Assembly: GCF_019175285.1 (NCBI RefSeq)
Contig: NC_056527.1
Span: forward strand, 104,551,765 to 104,615,764
Direction: 5' to 3'
DNA length: 64,000 nucleotides
Source: Sceloporus undulatus
Lineage: Eukaryota; Chordata; Lepidosauria; Squamata; Phrynosomatidae
Shown: positions 52,401 to 63,914 of the stretch, one piece after another
How the letters are laid out: each line of letters opens with the position of its first letter
Numbering within the stretch: the stretch's first letter is position 1
Made by a program: the position numbers and the translations under genes
The notes under the pieces: generated by a model
Databases searched by the model: none
The model's input: only the letters and a program-made list of their open reading frames with translations
What the model was told of the DNA's origin: nothing

Positions 52401-55400
52401 TTGCCTCAGGATTGTAACTCCTTGATGCTGGTTTTAATTATAGCTGCTTGGAAGTGCTGAAAGTCGCCACTGAGAGCTAGCAGCTTGCAAAAGCCATCTA
52501 ATGAATTTGCAGCAAAGAGAACATGGGTGAGGACTTCTTGTGACATTACATACCAGCTCAGAGAAACCAAGTCTAAACCTTTTCTTTCCTCTGTGGCTCC
52601 ATGCTTTAACCATTCAGAGCTTTGTTGCGTGCTTTTGTTTCTGACTTATGGCAACCCTGAGGTGGCCTGATTGCAAGGTTTTCCTATCAAGATTTGTTCA
52701 GAGGAGGTTTACCTTTGCCTCCATCTGAGACTCAGAGAGTGTGACTTGCCCAAGGTCACCCAGTGGGTTTCCCTGGCTGAGGAAGGGTTTGAACCCTACT
52801 AGTCTCCAGGGTCATAATCCAGCAACACTCAAACCACTACACCATGGCTCTAAGACCTTACTTTCATCAAAATCCGGGGTCAGGATGACTTGAGGCCAAG
52901 CACTAGACAGTATTGTTGTGTGAAGATAAAAACAAAAGTTGCCTTGATCCTCTTCGAATGAAAGCTAATGTACAAGCAGTAACTAATAAAACTATTAGAG
53001 AAGCAAAAAATGTGCACTCATTCCCTGACCACACTTGCAGCCTAACCTGTTTCTGAACCTATGCTACCACATCCTAGAGGTGACTGCAAGATAGATTAAG
53101 AGCTACCACAGCTGTTAATTATTTAACAGCAGAAGAGCAAAAAGAGTGCTTTAACAATCCCACATCTGTAACAGGTTGGTTGAGGCTTAGACACACATAT
53201 ACTGTATAATACAGGTCATCTCAGAGTGAAGATGATTTGGTGCAGTAGGTAATTTGCTTTACTCCCAAGTCACCATTTTGTACTTGGCTTTTCTCCAAGG
53301 CACCATTTTGTATTGGTTCCATGGAACCCAGGATTTATTGCAGTGGTGTAATGAAGCCAAAAGCCCAAGACTTTTTAATTATCAGTGTCAATGTCATATC
53401 AGCCCCTTCAACCACTTCTGGTTCCTCTCTAAGCTTAATTGTAATTCTTACAGTAGCAAGAAGTTGGGGAAGGGCACATATTCCCAGATGTAATACCTGT
53501 TGCAATACAAATTACAGTGGGTCCTGCTGGGATTTGTTTCTAGGATCCCCCATGGATAACAAAATCCGTGGATATTCAAGTCCCATGAAATATATTGACA
53601 TAGCAAAATGGTGTCCCTTATATAAAATGGAAAATCAAGGTTTGCTATTTGGAATTTATACTATTTTTGAATATTTTCAAGCCATGGATGCTTGAATCCA
53701 TGGATAAAAAAAATCTGTGGATAAGGAGGACCGACTGTATTTTTTTGGTGGCTTGGCCTTTGGAATTGGTAATTGAGATCCACTGGCTTTACAAAAGATG
53801 TGTTCCTCACAGAGAATAAAAACTGCTAGAATTTGTTGTGAGAGTGATTCAACTCCATTTTTCAACTTCTCCTTGAGGAGACATGGCTATCAAGACTGTT
53901 GTCATGAGTGCCTGCATGTCAAAATTTACCATTGTATCATTAGTTTCTTGTAACCCTTCGTCCCTAAACCTCATCATGTCACCTAAATCAGTCATCTGTC
54001 CACTGATACTGCATGCCTTAGTCAAGTACCTGAATAGTTCCTTCAGTTCCCCCAATTATTGCCTCTCCTGGCAGGTTGACCATCATGGTGCAGTTGAGCA
54101 CGGCTTGCCGATTCCCTGAGTAATTGAGGATGATGGCAACTGTTTCATCCACTCCTGTGAAAACATAGGAAGAAAATGATGTGAGTTCTACCACGGTTTT
54201 GAAAAATTACTTTTACAATACATAATTTATACTATAATTACTTATAGTTACAAGGCCTCAAAGCATTTACTTGTCTTTATAGTTAAACATTTAAAAAAAC
54301 CTCTTCGATTCATTTTTCAAAAATAATTAAAATGTATATATTTCTTTGGTTATTTTTTTTTTATCATACAATAACCTGGCCTGTGATACAAAATTTTCCT
54401 GGCCTGCCATACAAAATGCCAAAGTAGTGAAGCTGCACATGGCCATATTGCAAAAAGAAATGAAGCTATCTATTCTGACGTTTCAGTCAGAGCCTGGGAA
54501 AAGCTCATTTTGGATTACAAAATTCACAGACTCATCCAATTAGTCTGGCTGCTGGCTTTGCTGGATGAAGATTCAGAGAGTTGTAAAAAAAGAAAAGAAA
54601 AAAGAAAATCTGGACTCTGATTACTAAATGATGCAGTTAATAATTTGTTCTTGAACAAGCAATTAATCTTCACAAGTAATTTGCTATTACTAATGGGTTA
54701 CTTCCAAGCTATGATGTCTTATAACCTCTTTCCACCCTTCATGGCACTGTGCACTGTCCAAAATCATAGGCTCCTGACAACATTTCCTTTGTGATCTTAT
54801 TCCGCTCCCCCCAACACCACTTTTCACCTGTGTCATGTAGTAATCCTGAGGCCACAATGGACTTTGGCTTTTCAGGGCCAAAAACCATTGAAGCAAACTG
54901 GATAACATAGCAGCCCAAGTCCAAAATGACACCTCCGCCCAACTTCTTATCCACCAGCCTTGGGATGTGATCCATCTGAAAGCCTAGCTGAGCTTGAAGC
55001 ACCTTTAAGTCTCCGAGAGATTTCTGGCCCAGCATGGTGCGGATCTGCTCCGATACAGGAAAGAATCTTGTCCAGAAACCCTAAAAGACAGTGGGAAATT
55101 AGAGCAAAGTAAACTATAATTCCATGCAAGTGGATGAGAGGGAATTGCAGAAATGTGAGATCTTTGGTCAGTCTGTATTTAGTAAGGAACGGATAGCCAA
55201 TGTGCTGTAGAGATCTGGGTGCTGGCTAGGGCCCGGGTGTTTAATCTGCACTGCAGAAATAATGCAGTTTGACACCACTTTAACTGTCATGGTCCATCCT
55301 ATGGAATCCTGGGATTTGCATCTTGTTGTGGCACCAGAGCTCTCAGGCAGAGAAGGTTAAATATCTCACAAAATTACAATTTCTGTAATTCTATAGCATT

Positions 55401-58400
55401 GAGACCTGGCAGTTAATGTGGTGTCAAACTGCATTATTTCTGCAGCGTAGATTAGAACTGGGAGACTACGGTTCAAATCCTTGCCCAGCCATTGAAACTC
55501 ATGGAGAGAGTCACATTGTCTCAGCCTTACAGGACGGTAATGACAAACCTCTGAAGAAATCCAGCCAGAAAAAAAAAACATGATATGTTCACTGTAGGTT
55601 GGAAGTAAAATTGAAGCATATAACACTTAGGAGTCATTCAGATGTTGTTTTCAGTGCAATGATCTGAATAATCTCTCTCACGCATTCCGAGTTTGTTATT
55701 CATACTATGGAACTGTGTCAATGTGCATCTCTGAAAGTTCGGTTGCTCACACGTGCAAGCATTCAAATTAAGATGGAGTTGATGATATGAATGTATCTGA
55801 AACATGTTCAACACATGCAGTGTTTTATCCTGGGTCTATTCGCATCAGTTATTCACACTACCGACAGTGCAGATCATTTTTAAAAACTCAGGGGAAAACC
55901 CGGTATCGATTATTCTGGATTAATTGGGATTTTTTGGCAGCCCTCCCCCAAACTTAATTGGGTGCATTTGGGATGTGTGTGAACAATGGAGATTCAACTC
56001 AGATTCGTCCTCAGTTATTTTCACAGTGTGAATAACCCCACACCTAAATATACACACACATGTGTCAAGTCTATACAGTTGGCCCTCCATATTCACGGAT
56101 TTTTTATCCATCAATTTAACCATCCACTGCTTGATAATATTAAAAAAGAAAGAAATTCCAGAAAGCAAAATTTGCTTTTGCTATTTTATAGAAAGGACAT
56201 CCTTTCACTATGCCATTGTGTTTAAAGGGACTTGAGCATCCATCAGGGACGTAGCCAAGGGGGGGGGGATCTTGGGGTCCGGGCCCCCCTTTCCATTAGA
56301 AAAATGAATGGTGTGTGCTGCTGCACCCAAGCCCCATTATAATGGTGGCACTTAGTCTGGACTCCCCTTCCTAAAATCCTAGCTACGTCCCTGCATCCAT
56401 GGATTTTGGTATCTACAGGGAGTCCTAAAACCAAACCTCAGTGGACACCAAGGGCCCACTGTATTTAGCAAGTGAATTGTTGGCCCCCAGTGTTGCAGTT
56501 TGGTCAGGCCTGTAGAGGCACGATTTGGCCTCTAGCACAACTGCCCCATTTTTAGTAGAGACACCAGGTACCTTCTCCATGTAAAGCAGCTGTCTTGGCA
56601 TTAGGCTCTGTTTTTTCCCTAAGCACCCTTGGTATTTGTTTCGCTTATGGGTGTGTGAGCGTTTCTTAGAAACAGTGCTGGAGAAATATTCTGTAATTAC
56701 AGACCACTGCCTCCGCACTTCAGTTTGCAGCCACTCTTCCTGAGCAACCTTGTGACTGTCAGCTTGTTTGACAAGTCAGGGTTTAAATCTGCTGATTCAT
56801 CCTGGTTTCGCACCTTGTAGTACAAGTAATTTTGTCTACTGTTCTGTTGTTATTATTTTGACACATTTTTCTGTTTTATGGCTGCTGTTCCCTGTTGCAT
56901 TTTTTTGTTTTGGACTTGGGTGACCCAGACTCAGGTCCTCACTGACCCATGTAACTCATTGGATGACTTTACTCATCCTCATGATGAGTGAAGGATTCTG
57001 AGAGCTGCAGTCTAAAAAGGAATAACTTTTCCAAACTTTGTTCCAAGATCTGGACAATCTCACTCTCTTTCTTTTGTATCACAATGGCCTACCTTGACTT
57101 TTAACCCAACCATATTCTACCTAAGAACCAGCATAGTCCAGAGGTTTGAGTGTAAGACTGAGACTCTGGAAACCAGGGTTCGAATCCCAGCTCAGCCATA
57201 TAAACTCATTGGGTGATGCTGGGCAAGTCACATTCTCTCAGCCTCAGAGGGTGGCAATGGCAAACCCCTCTGAAGAAAGCTGCCAAGAAAAACCCATGAT
57301 AGGTTCACCTTAGGGTTGCCATAAGTCAGAAATGACTTGAAGGCACACAACCACAACAATATCCTACCTCCATGAGAAACACATTGTTCTCCTTGGCTAC
57401 TTTTATCATCTCCCGGACTTCGGCTGCATTCATGCCCATGGGTTTTTCACACAGAACATTCTTCTTTGCCCGGAGAAAGAGGAGGGTGTGAGCCAGATGC
57501 TGGGTGTGGAGCGATCCCACGTATATCACATCTGAAAGCAAAAAATCCAATAGATGGGGATCAGAAATGGGAGAAAGAAATGGGGTTATATTAGAGCCAC
57601 AGACTATATAGGTCGAATTGCAGAAATTATCATCAGTGGCCAGGAAAAGATTAAATGACCTCTGACTTTGGGTAAACATGCCTGGCTCTACTAAATAGCA
57701 AGGTGAGCTGTGTGCCGCCGCCCGCAGCACATGCACATTTTCCAAGCTGTCCCAATTTCGCAGGGCCAGTCATGATTAATCCTCTTTCATCCCAGTTTTT
57801 CAACTATTTTAAAAATATGTCAGTTCCTCTCCTTCCTCCCACCTTCCCCTTTTATATTCCGCTTACCTCAATGGCTGCAAGTTGAGTTCAAAGTGCAAAA
57901 GGAAAGGACATGATAGGAGAAGGTAGACGTTTGCTCTTCCCAAAAGGTTCGGGCAAAAGCAAACTACTGTAGCAACTCCTAGCTTGTCTGATCTTCTTCA
58001 TTTATAACTTCTGCCATCGTGGCCACATTCTGATGTTGCTTGGGCTGCATCTACACTGCAGAAATAATCCCATTTGACACCACCTTCACCGCCATGGCTA
58101 TATGCTATTGAATTCTGGGCACTGTAGTTTGTTGTGGCACCAGAGCTCTCTGACAGAGAAGGCTAAATGCCTCACAATTCTACAGATCCCAGAATTTCAT
58201 AGCATGGAGCCATGGCAGTTAAAGTGGTATCAAACTGGATTATTTCTGCAATACGGATGCAGTCTCAGTTATACATGTCTTGGTTTTTACCTGTGAAATG
58301 TTGGAGGGTAGGAAGACGGGCAAAACCCCTCTGAACAAATCTTGCCACAAAAACTCCATGATTTTAGAGATTACTTAGGGTTGCTATAAGTCAGAACTGA

Positions 58401-61022
58401 CTTGAACAACAACATCAACACAATGCATAAATTGAGGGTCTAGCAGCCTTAAACTATCTCCTCCTGAACTCCGCATCTCCCTAATCTTATTCCTTCTTTT
58501 GGAGGTCACCATTGTGTTTAATGGCCTCTTTTCTCATGAAAAAGAACGCCAGGGCAGCCTGTCCGTCTTGGTGCTCTTACCAGGCTCCATCCTTACCTAC
58601 TTCAGGGTCCTGTGCCAATTCCTCATATGATCCGTAGGCTTTACAAATTCCATGCTGCTGAGCGTATTCCTGGGAGCGCTTGAGGTCTCGAGAAGCAATG
58701 GCAACTGCCTGAGTAAAGGAAGAACCAACCGTTAAGATGAGACAAGTGAATGAGAGGATTCTACATGACCCAAGATGGGATCATGCCCTGAAGAACTCCA
58801 GAGTTTGGAAAAATTGTATTTTTGGATGACAACTGCCTGAATTCTTCAGCCACCACTGCAGCTGGGATTCTGAATTCATCTCCAGAACAGTTATTTTTCA
58901 AACTCAGAAAAGCCTCCTTCCAAATCTTTGAGACTTGAAATCCTATCACTGCTATCCAGCTTGGCTAAGAGCAGGGGATTATGTGAGTTGAAATCCAAAA
59001 TATCTAGAAGGTGAAAGATTCCCCATCTCCTAGCATTTGGGAATATCTATGTTTGGTTTATTATTTTATTTTTGTTTTCATAAAGATACCCATCAGATGA
59101 CACGCAAACACTACCAGCTAAAGAGAGGAACAAGGAAGACAGAGAGAGTGTTTTGGCTGATGTTAGCTGAAACCTGGGAGATGCAACCCTTGGTAAGCTG
59201 CCCAGATTCCTCTCTGGTAAAGATCTTATGCCTTAAAGGCATGCCACTTTGCCTTATTTCAAGCAGCTACAAATGGGGACTGCAACAAAATGTTGCAGCA
59301 TGGGGTGCTCCTGCTCATGGTTCAAGCCACTCCATTCCACCTCCAGCCCAGGTTTCCTTGCCTGCAACATTCAGCCATCTTTAGCTACTGAGCATATTCA
59401 GTCTTAAGGATCTTGTTGCTAAAATCTGGCAGAAAAGACTCTGTGAGGTACGATGGAAAAAAGCCATAACTTGCCATAAAGCAGTTTTCTGTGTTCTAGG
59501 CATGGCAAGACACTGTGTGGACATTTACACAAACACACATATACACAGCACCATAATGAAGCATGATGTCTGGGGGCCGGAGCACAAGGAGCTGAACGAA
59601 GATTGTAAATGATAGAGGTATTCAAGCGAGAAAACACTTGTAAGATATGTGAGAAAGATAAGTGAAGTTAACTGAACCCATGTGAGAAATATATACAGAA
59701 GATGTATAAGTGAGAAAGATATGCAAGATAGAAATCCGTGCAAGTGAGAAATCAGTAGGTAGAAAAACGTGAGAAAGATATGTTAAGTGTAATCCACAGA
59801 AGGTCCAGCATGTAGTAATGGTTTGAGCACTGGACTCTGGAGACCAGGGTTTGAATCTCCACTCAGCCATGAAAACCCATTGGGTAAGTCACACTCTCTC
59901 AGCCTCTGAGAATGACAATGGCAAAGTCCCTCTGAAGAAACTTACAAGAAAACCCTGTGATAGGTTCACCTTAGGGTTGCCATAAGTTGGAAATGACATA
60001 AAGGCACACAATGTGAGTCACAGAAAGATGCAGAGAGACATAAGCATTTGTCTCTGGAGTGACAGATTAGGAGAGTAGCTCATAACCCAATAATACAAAG
60101 GAATAATTAGCACCGCTGTAGGAGTTCCACCTCAGAATAGCAGTGTCAGCATCTCTTTTCTGTCGAATTCCTGTGGCTTTTAACCTTCTGCCTGAGAAAG
60201 CAAAAATGGAGCAGGGAGAGCTTTGGGAATGTAGAGAACCGCCTAACAGTAGAGTCAGACCATTTGGTTCATCCAGATCAGTATCATCATCGTCATCTTC
60301 ATCCATCACCAGCCTTCCCCAACCCATTGTTTTGGGCATCAGCTGCTGTCAGCCCAAGCTTATATGCTCAACAGTTCTCAATGCTGGGAATTATAGTCCA
60401 ACAGCATCTGGGCAACAGCAAAGGGCTGAGGAAAGGCTGGTCTGCTCTGTCTGGCAGTGGCTCTCTAGAATTTCAGAGCCTTTCCAGTTCTGCTTGGATA
60501 TGTGAAGGAATGAATCTGGCACTCTAAGCATCAAAAGTGTATTCATCTCACTACCTTTCTTCTCAAAGAACACAAGAAGTCAGCTTACATCAGGCCGGGC
60601 TCTTCATCCATCTGTATCCAAGGATGGCACTTATTTACACCAACTCCCATTGTCCCTAGCTACCACTTGGCATGCTGGTTTGAGAATTTGGAGCGGTAAA
60701 CCTTCAAAAGGTTAGTCATGTCTTCTCCACTCAGTTTCAGCCCCTTATTTTTCCCCCCCTCCTTTCAGTCATCAAGATGCAGGGATAGCAAAATCCTTTG
60801 CCAGCTACATTTCTAGCTGCCGGGACTTTTTGAAGACCTCCTAGAAAAAAGTAGACAGTTCTACCTGCCCAATGTGGATCCCTGGTGATTCTACACATGC
60901 ACCCCACCCATCCTTTCTTTGGGCTACCCAACCTTGTGATCTGCTGGTGGCAAAGTCTTCAAGGCCACAAGGAAATCGTGGCTGATCTTCCCAGCGGAGC
61001 AGATCCCCCAGCGGGTGGCCAT
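49403..61022 (-). CDS. DHDH: Dihydrodiol dehydrogenase, diverged convergent copy D (7 exons, 344 aa)
   Basis: Minus-strand exons in transcript order are 61022-60933, 58708-58597, 57531-57368, 55080-54828, 54154-54030, 51199-51049 and 49542-49403. The frame is intact over 1035 nt. The protein keeps [17 protein letters not shown], His76 and His79 (SLHTQHLA), Lys97 (LCEKPMG), Asp176 and Tyr180 (ILDLGCY), with the same numbering as human because exon 1 has 30 codons. The conserved Trp254 position is Asn (LPNHMNSPT) and Phe154 is Leu, so the substrate pocket differs. The C-terminus runs about 10 residues past the usual QD end. It is the best candidate for the direct orthologue of mammalian DHDH among the four, judging by exon 1 length and the His pair; this is an inference. 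The frame stays open upstream to an ATG at 61316. It converges on RPL13A. Confidence 0.94.
50325..50492. repeat. Unclassified direct repeat, copy 2 (DHDH-D intron 6)
   Basis: Second copy of the 48800-48968 sequence, about 1.5 kb away, on the other side of DHDH-D exon 7. Confidence 0.7.
50691..50990 (+). mobile_element. Sauria SINE
   Basis: GGTGGCTTAGTGATTAAGAC (tRNA A box), GGCAGTTCAAGGCCC (B box), GAGCTCCTGTCACTAG, TAACCTAGCAGTTTGAAAGC, GTAGATAGATAGGTACCACT and a CTATCTTTAC end are the signature of Sauria SINEs. It ends 59 bp from DHDH-D exon 6. Confidence 0.85.
51355..51515 (+). mobile_element. tRNA-derived SINE, 5' truncated
   Basis: GGGCTCAAATTTTCATTTGA, CATGGCAACCCACTGG and GATTGCCATAACAACAACAA. 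Confidence 0.7.
52625..52855 (-). mobile_element. tRNA-derived SINE
   Basis: TTTCTGACTTATGGCAACCC, GGTCACCCAGTGGGTTTCCC and CACTCAAACCACTACACCAT. Confidence 0.85.
53513..53739. mobile_element. Pogo/Tigger-like MITE
   Basis: TACAGTGGGTCCTGCTGGGA and the inverted TACAGTCGGTCCTCCTTATC with TA borders; internal TAGCAAAATGGTGTCCCTTA as in its relatives. Confidence 0.8.
55240..55625. mobile_element. Palindromic MITE followed by a 5'-truncated SINE
   Basis: The MITE spans 55240-55448 (CTGCACTGCAGAAATAATGC to TTATTTCTGCAGCGTAG). It is followed directly by a plus-strand SINE (CTACGGTTCAAATCC, CAGCCATTGAAACTCA). Confidence 0.75.
56074..56463. mobile_element. Pogo/Tigger-like MITE split by a hAT MITE
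   Basis: TACAGTTGGCCCTCCATATT on the left, CAAGGGCCCACTGTA on the right. Opened by an insert at 56244-56393. Confidence 0.85.
56244..56393. mobile_element. hAT-type MITE (CAGGGACGTAGCC ends), nested
   Basis: CAGGGACGTAGCC and GCTACGTCCCTG ends flanked by CATCCAT on both sides (7 bp, or 8 if the neighbouring G is counted). Confidence 0.88.
57128..57360 (+). mobile_element. tRNA-derived SINE beside the DHDH-D exon 3 donor
   Basis: Full-length SINE ending GACTTGAAGGCACACAACCA...CAACAAT. Its tail ends about 7 bp from the exon border at 57368. Confidence 0.88.
58040..58265. mobile_element. Palindromic MITE (GCATCTACACTGCAGAAATAA family), full length
   Basis: GCTGCATCTACACTGCAGAA to TTATTTCTGCAATACGGATG with clear mirrored arms. 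A SINE tail piece follows at 58310-58425. Confidence 0.85.
59800..60015 (+). mobile_element. tRNA-derived SINE with RTE-type tail
   Basis: CCAGCATGTAGTAATGGTTT, GGGTTTGAATCTCC and GTTGCCATAAGTTGGAAATG, in DHDH-D intron 1. Confidence 0.85.
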
Positions 61023-61393
61023 TGAAGATTCTGGAGGCCCTGGAGATGAGGTTCTGCTGCCGTCCGCTCCCGTTGCTGCCTGTGTTTTGTCAGGGTGCAG
61101 TGCTGTAAGTCTCTGAATCAATTGCTTGCTGCCTACACACAGAGGGCTGGGGCTCAACATAGAGGCAGGGTTGCCCAAGGGCAGGGAGAGGCTTGCTTGG
61201 CGGCTTCTAGAACACAGGTGGAAAAATAAGGAATGTGGTAACTGTGCCAGGTCAGGGAGGACGGAGTACAAATCCTGACTTTTCAGAGTGAATATGTAGG
61301 TTGGACACATAGCCATGCTTTACATGAAGGCAGACCACATGGAGACTGTCTCACCTTAGACCTCTCTGATTGCTATCCAAGGACACTCCCTAT

Positions 61394-61600
61394 GGCTGTG
61401 TCTGCACTGCAGAATTGATGCAGTTTGACACCTTTTTAACTGTCATGGCTCAATGCTTTGGAAATCTGGGATTTGAAGTTTGGTGAGCTATTTAGCTTTT
61501 GCTGTCAGAGAGCGCTTTTGCCACAAGAAACTACAAATCCCAGGATTATTGTTGTTACCATTGTTATGTGCCTTTGTTTCCGACTTATGGCAACATTGAA
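61394..61600. mobile_element. Partial palindromic MITE joined to a SINE tail
   Basis: The MITE left arm (TGTGTCTGCACTGCAGAATT) stops at CAAATCCCAGGATTA, then a minus-strand SINE tail (TTTCCGACTTATGGCAACAT) follows. Confidence 0.7.
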
Positions 61601-62367
61601 ATGGTGTCATGTTTTATAGGCCAAAACAGCTGGAAAGCCAAAGAAGAAGGTTGAAATGTTGGACACATCCTGGAAAAGGAGGACATCTGGTCACCTTGTG
61701 TCTGTCTGTATCTAGGCAACCCTATGCTTTACCATTACAATGCAGAGATCCCAAGGAAGGCTATGAAAAGAAAGAAAACAACAATAATAGATGACAGAGC
61801 AATTATGAAATACTGTTTTTACTTGTACACTGCCCTGGCACCTTTCAATAACGGATGGGATATAAACGTCTTAATAAATAAATAAATAAATAAATAGTTG
61901 ACTACTTTGACAGTTAACAATGTTTGAAAGTAACACTTTTCTTTCTCAGTATTCAAAACCAATAAAACCTGTGGTGTTTAGTTGCCTCTCTGGAAAAATA
62001 AAATCAGGATGATACCAGTCCCTGTTTGTGATACTTGTTTTGGACTGGAAATATCAGAGCCTGAGACTATCCAGAATTGGCAATCCAATCCTTTAGGGAG
62101 CAGGGCTGGGTAAATGCTGACTACAACAAAAGGTATATTCCAATGTTTTACAGTATAGCTTGCATCAACACTACACAATGTGACCATTGGGGTGGAGATT
62201 GTCCACAAAATCTGGAGAGTACTAATTTACTTTTCTTCTCCACTTTCCTTTTCCTTGAAATCCTAGCTTTTTTGCTTATTATTATTACAGAGGGATCTTG
62301 GTATCCTCTGGGGTTTGGTTCCAGCACACACACACACAGATGCCAGGATTCCATAGGATGAATCCAT
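61600..62367. other. Unassigned DNA beyond DHDH-D
   Basis: No gene is seen. An (AAAT)n run is at 61875-61897, and a Tigger-like end with a short CA run is at 62270-62340. Confidence 0.5.
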
Positions 62368-63914
62368 GGCCCCATTCATACTGGGGTAAAAGACATGGAG
62401 GGAACTGGGATGATCCGGATGGCCCTCCCCCGAATCACTCCATTAGCAAGTGCCCACTACAAATGGAAATTGAATGCATTTTGACAGAAATCGAATGCAT
62501 TCTGTAGATTGGCCGCTGCCAATCAAGCTATCGTCATGGTGACGTTTGCAGGGCATTGGGGGAAGTGTCCTCCCTTTTTAAAGAGCCAGGCACAGGGGTT
62601 TCAGCGGCTGAAGCAGGGAGAGAGATGCCTCTCTCTCTCTCTCTCTCTTTTAATAAACCTGTGGGCTTTTGGGTCAGATCTGCCCCTGTCCCAGGCAGAG
62701 GATGGGATTGCCATGCTTTTTTTTTTTTTTTTTTTGCTTTTAAAAGCAACATTAGCTTTCCCTTTGCTTCCCTTGCTGTATCTGCTCAAGAAGACAAATC
62801 ATTCGCATATTTGCTCAAAAAAAAATGGTAAAAATGTAACATTGATTGTTTGCAACATTTGTAGCTTCTCCCTCTGCAGAAAGCAAGTGCAAGCCTGGCT
62901 CCATCTGCCTCTGGAATATTAACCATGCGCATGTTCGCTCAAAAAAAATGGTTAAAAATGAAACATACATTGTGGAATATAAACCATGCGCATGTGCGCT
63001 CAAAAAAATGGTTAAAAATGAAACATACATTCTGGAATATAAACCATGCGCATGTGCGCTCAAAAAAATGGTTTAAAATGAAACATACATTCTGGAATAT
63101 AAACCATGCGCATGTGCGCTCAAAAAAAATGGTTAAAAATGAAACATACATTCTGGAATATAAAGCGGAATGGGTGCGCTCCAAAAAAAAATGGTTTCAA
63201 AAAATGAAAATAACATGCTGGAATATAAACCCTATGCGCATGTGCGACTCAAAAAAGATGTTAAAAATGAAACATACATTCTGGAATATAAACCATGGCA
63301 TGTGCGCTCAAAAAAAATGGTTAAAAATGAAACATACATTCTGGAATATAAACCATGTGCATGTGCGCTCAAAAAAATGGTTAAAAATGAAACATACATT
63401 CTGGAATATAAACCATGCGCATGTTCGCTCAAAAAAAATTGTTTGAATTTGAAAAGGGGGGGGGTTGCCTGACATGAGCTCCGTTCATGACCTGATTTTT
63501 TCCTCCTGCAAGGGAAGGAATGCCCAGCGACAGAGGGCTTTGGGCAGGGGATGCAGGGAAAAGAGGCTCCTAAAGAATGCCTTCCCTTGCTCCCTTCTGC
63601 CCAGGGCTCTTTCCTCCTCCCCCTCCCCTCCGATGAGGGTAGGAAATGCCTTGCCCTTTGCCCACCCTCTGGCCTAAATCCCTCCCTCAATTTGCCTCGA
63701 TCGTGATCGAGGCCAAAGTTCTCATTCCCAGGACCTGGGGTTTTAAAAAAGAAACGGTATTTGCGCCAATTTCAAAAGACCCGCGCTAGGGGCCATTTAA
63801 CACGGAACGGGTGTGCAAGTCCCAGATTCGCTTGTGTGAGATTCGGGGTGAGTAGGAACTTCACGTGATTGAATCGGTTTCAGAACCAATTTTTTTTGTA
63901 ATGTGAATGGGCCC
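62368..63914. mobile_element. Large non-autonomous DNA transposon (GGGCCCATTCACA-type ends)
   Basis: GGCCCCATTCATACT at the left and, inverted, GGGCCCATTCACATTA at the right delimit about 1.55 kb with no transposase frame. The interior holds GC-rich sequence and a minisatellite. A hAT relationship is suggested by similar ends at 21047. Confidence 0.6.
62913..63451. repeat. Minisatellite of about 60 bp units, nine copies
   Basis: Units begin TGGAATATAAACCATGCGCA, run through TGTGCGCTCAAAAAAATGGTT and end AAAATGAAACATACATTC. Units five and six are the most diverged and the ninth is cut short. A tenth, degenerate unit lies apart at 62795-62850. Confidence 0.92.

Noticed and set aside
62925-63446. 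Long open frame (about 173 codons) with repeated KKWLKMKHTFWNINHA-like units
   Set aside because: It is read through the 60 bp minisatellite, which is open in several frames and both strands. Units of 59-65 bp do not keep one frame, and there is no splice or homology support.
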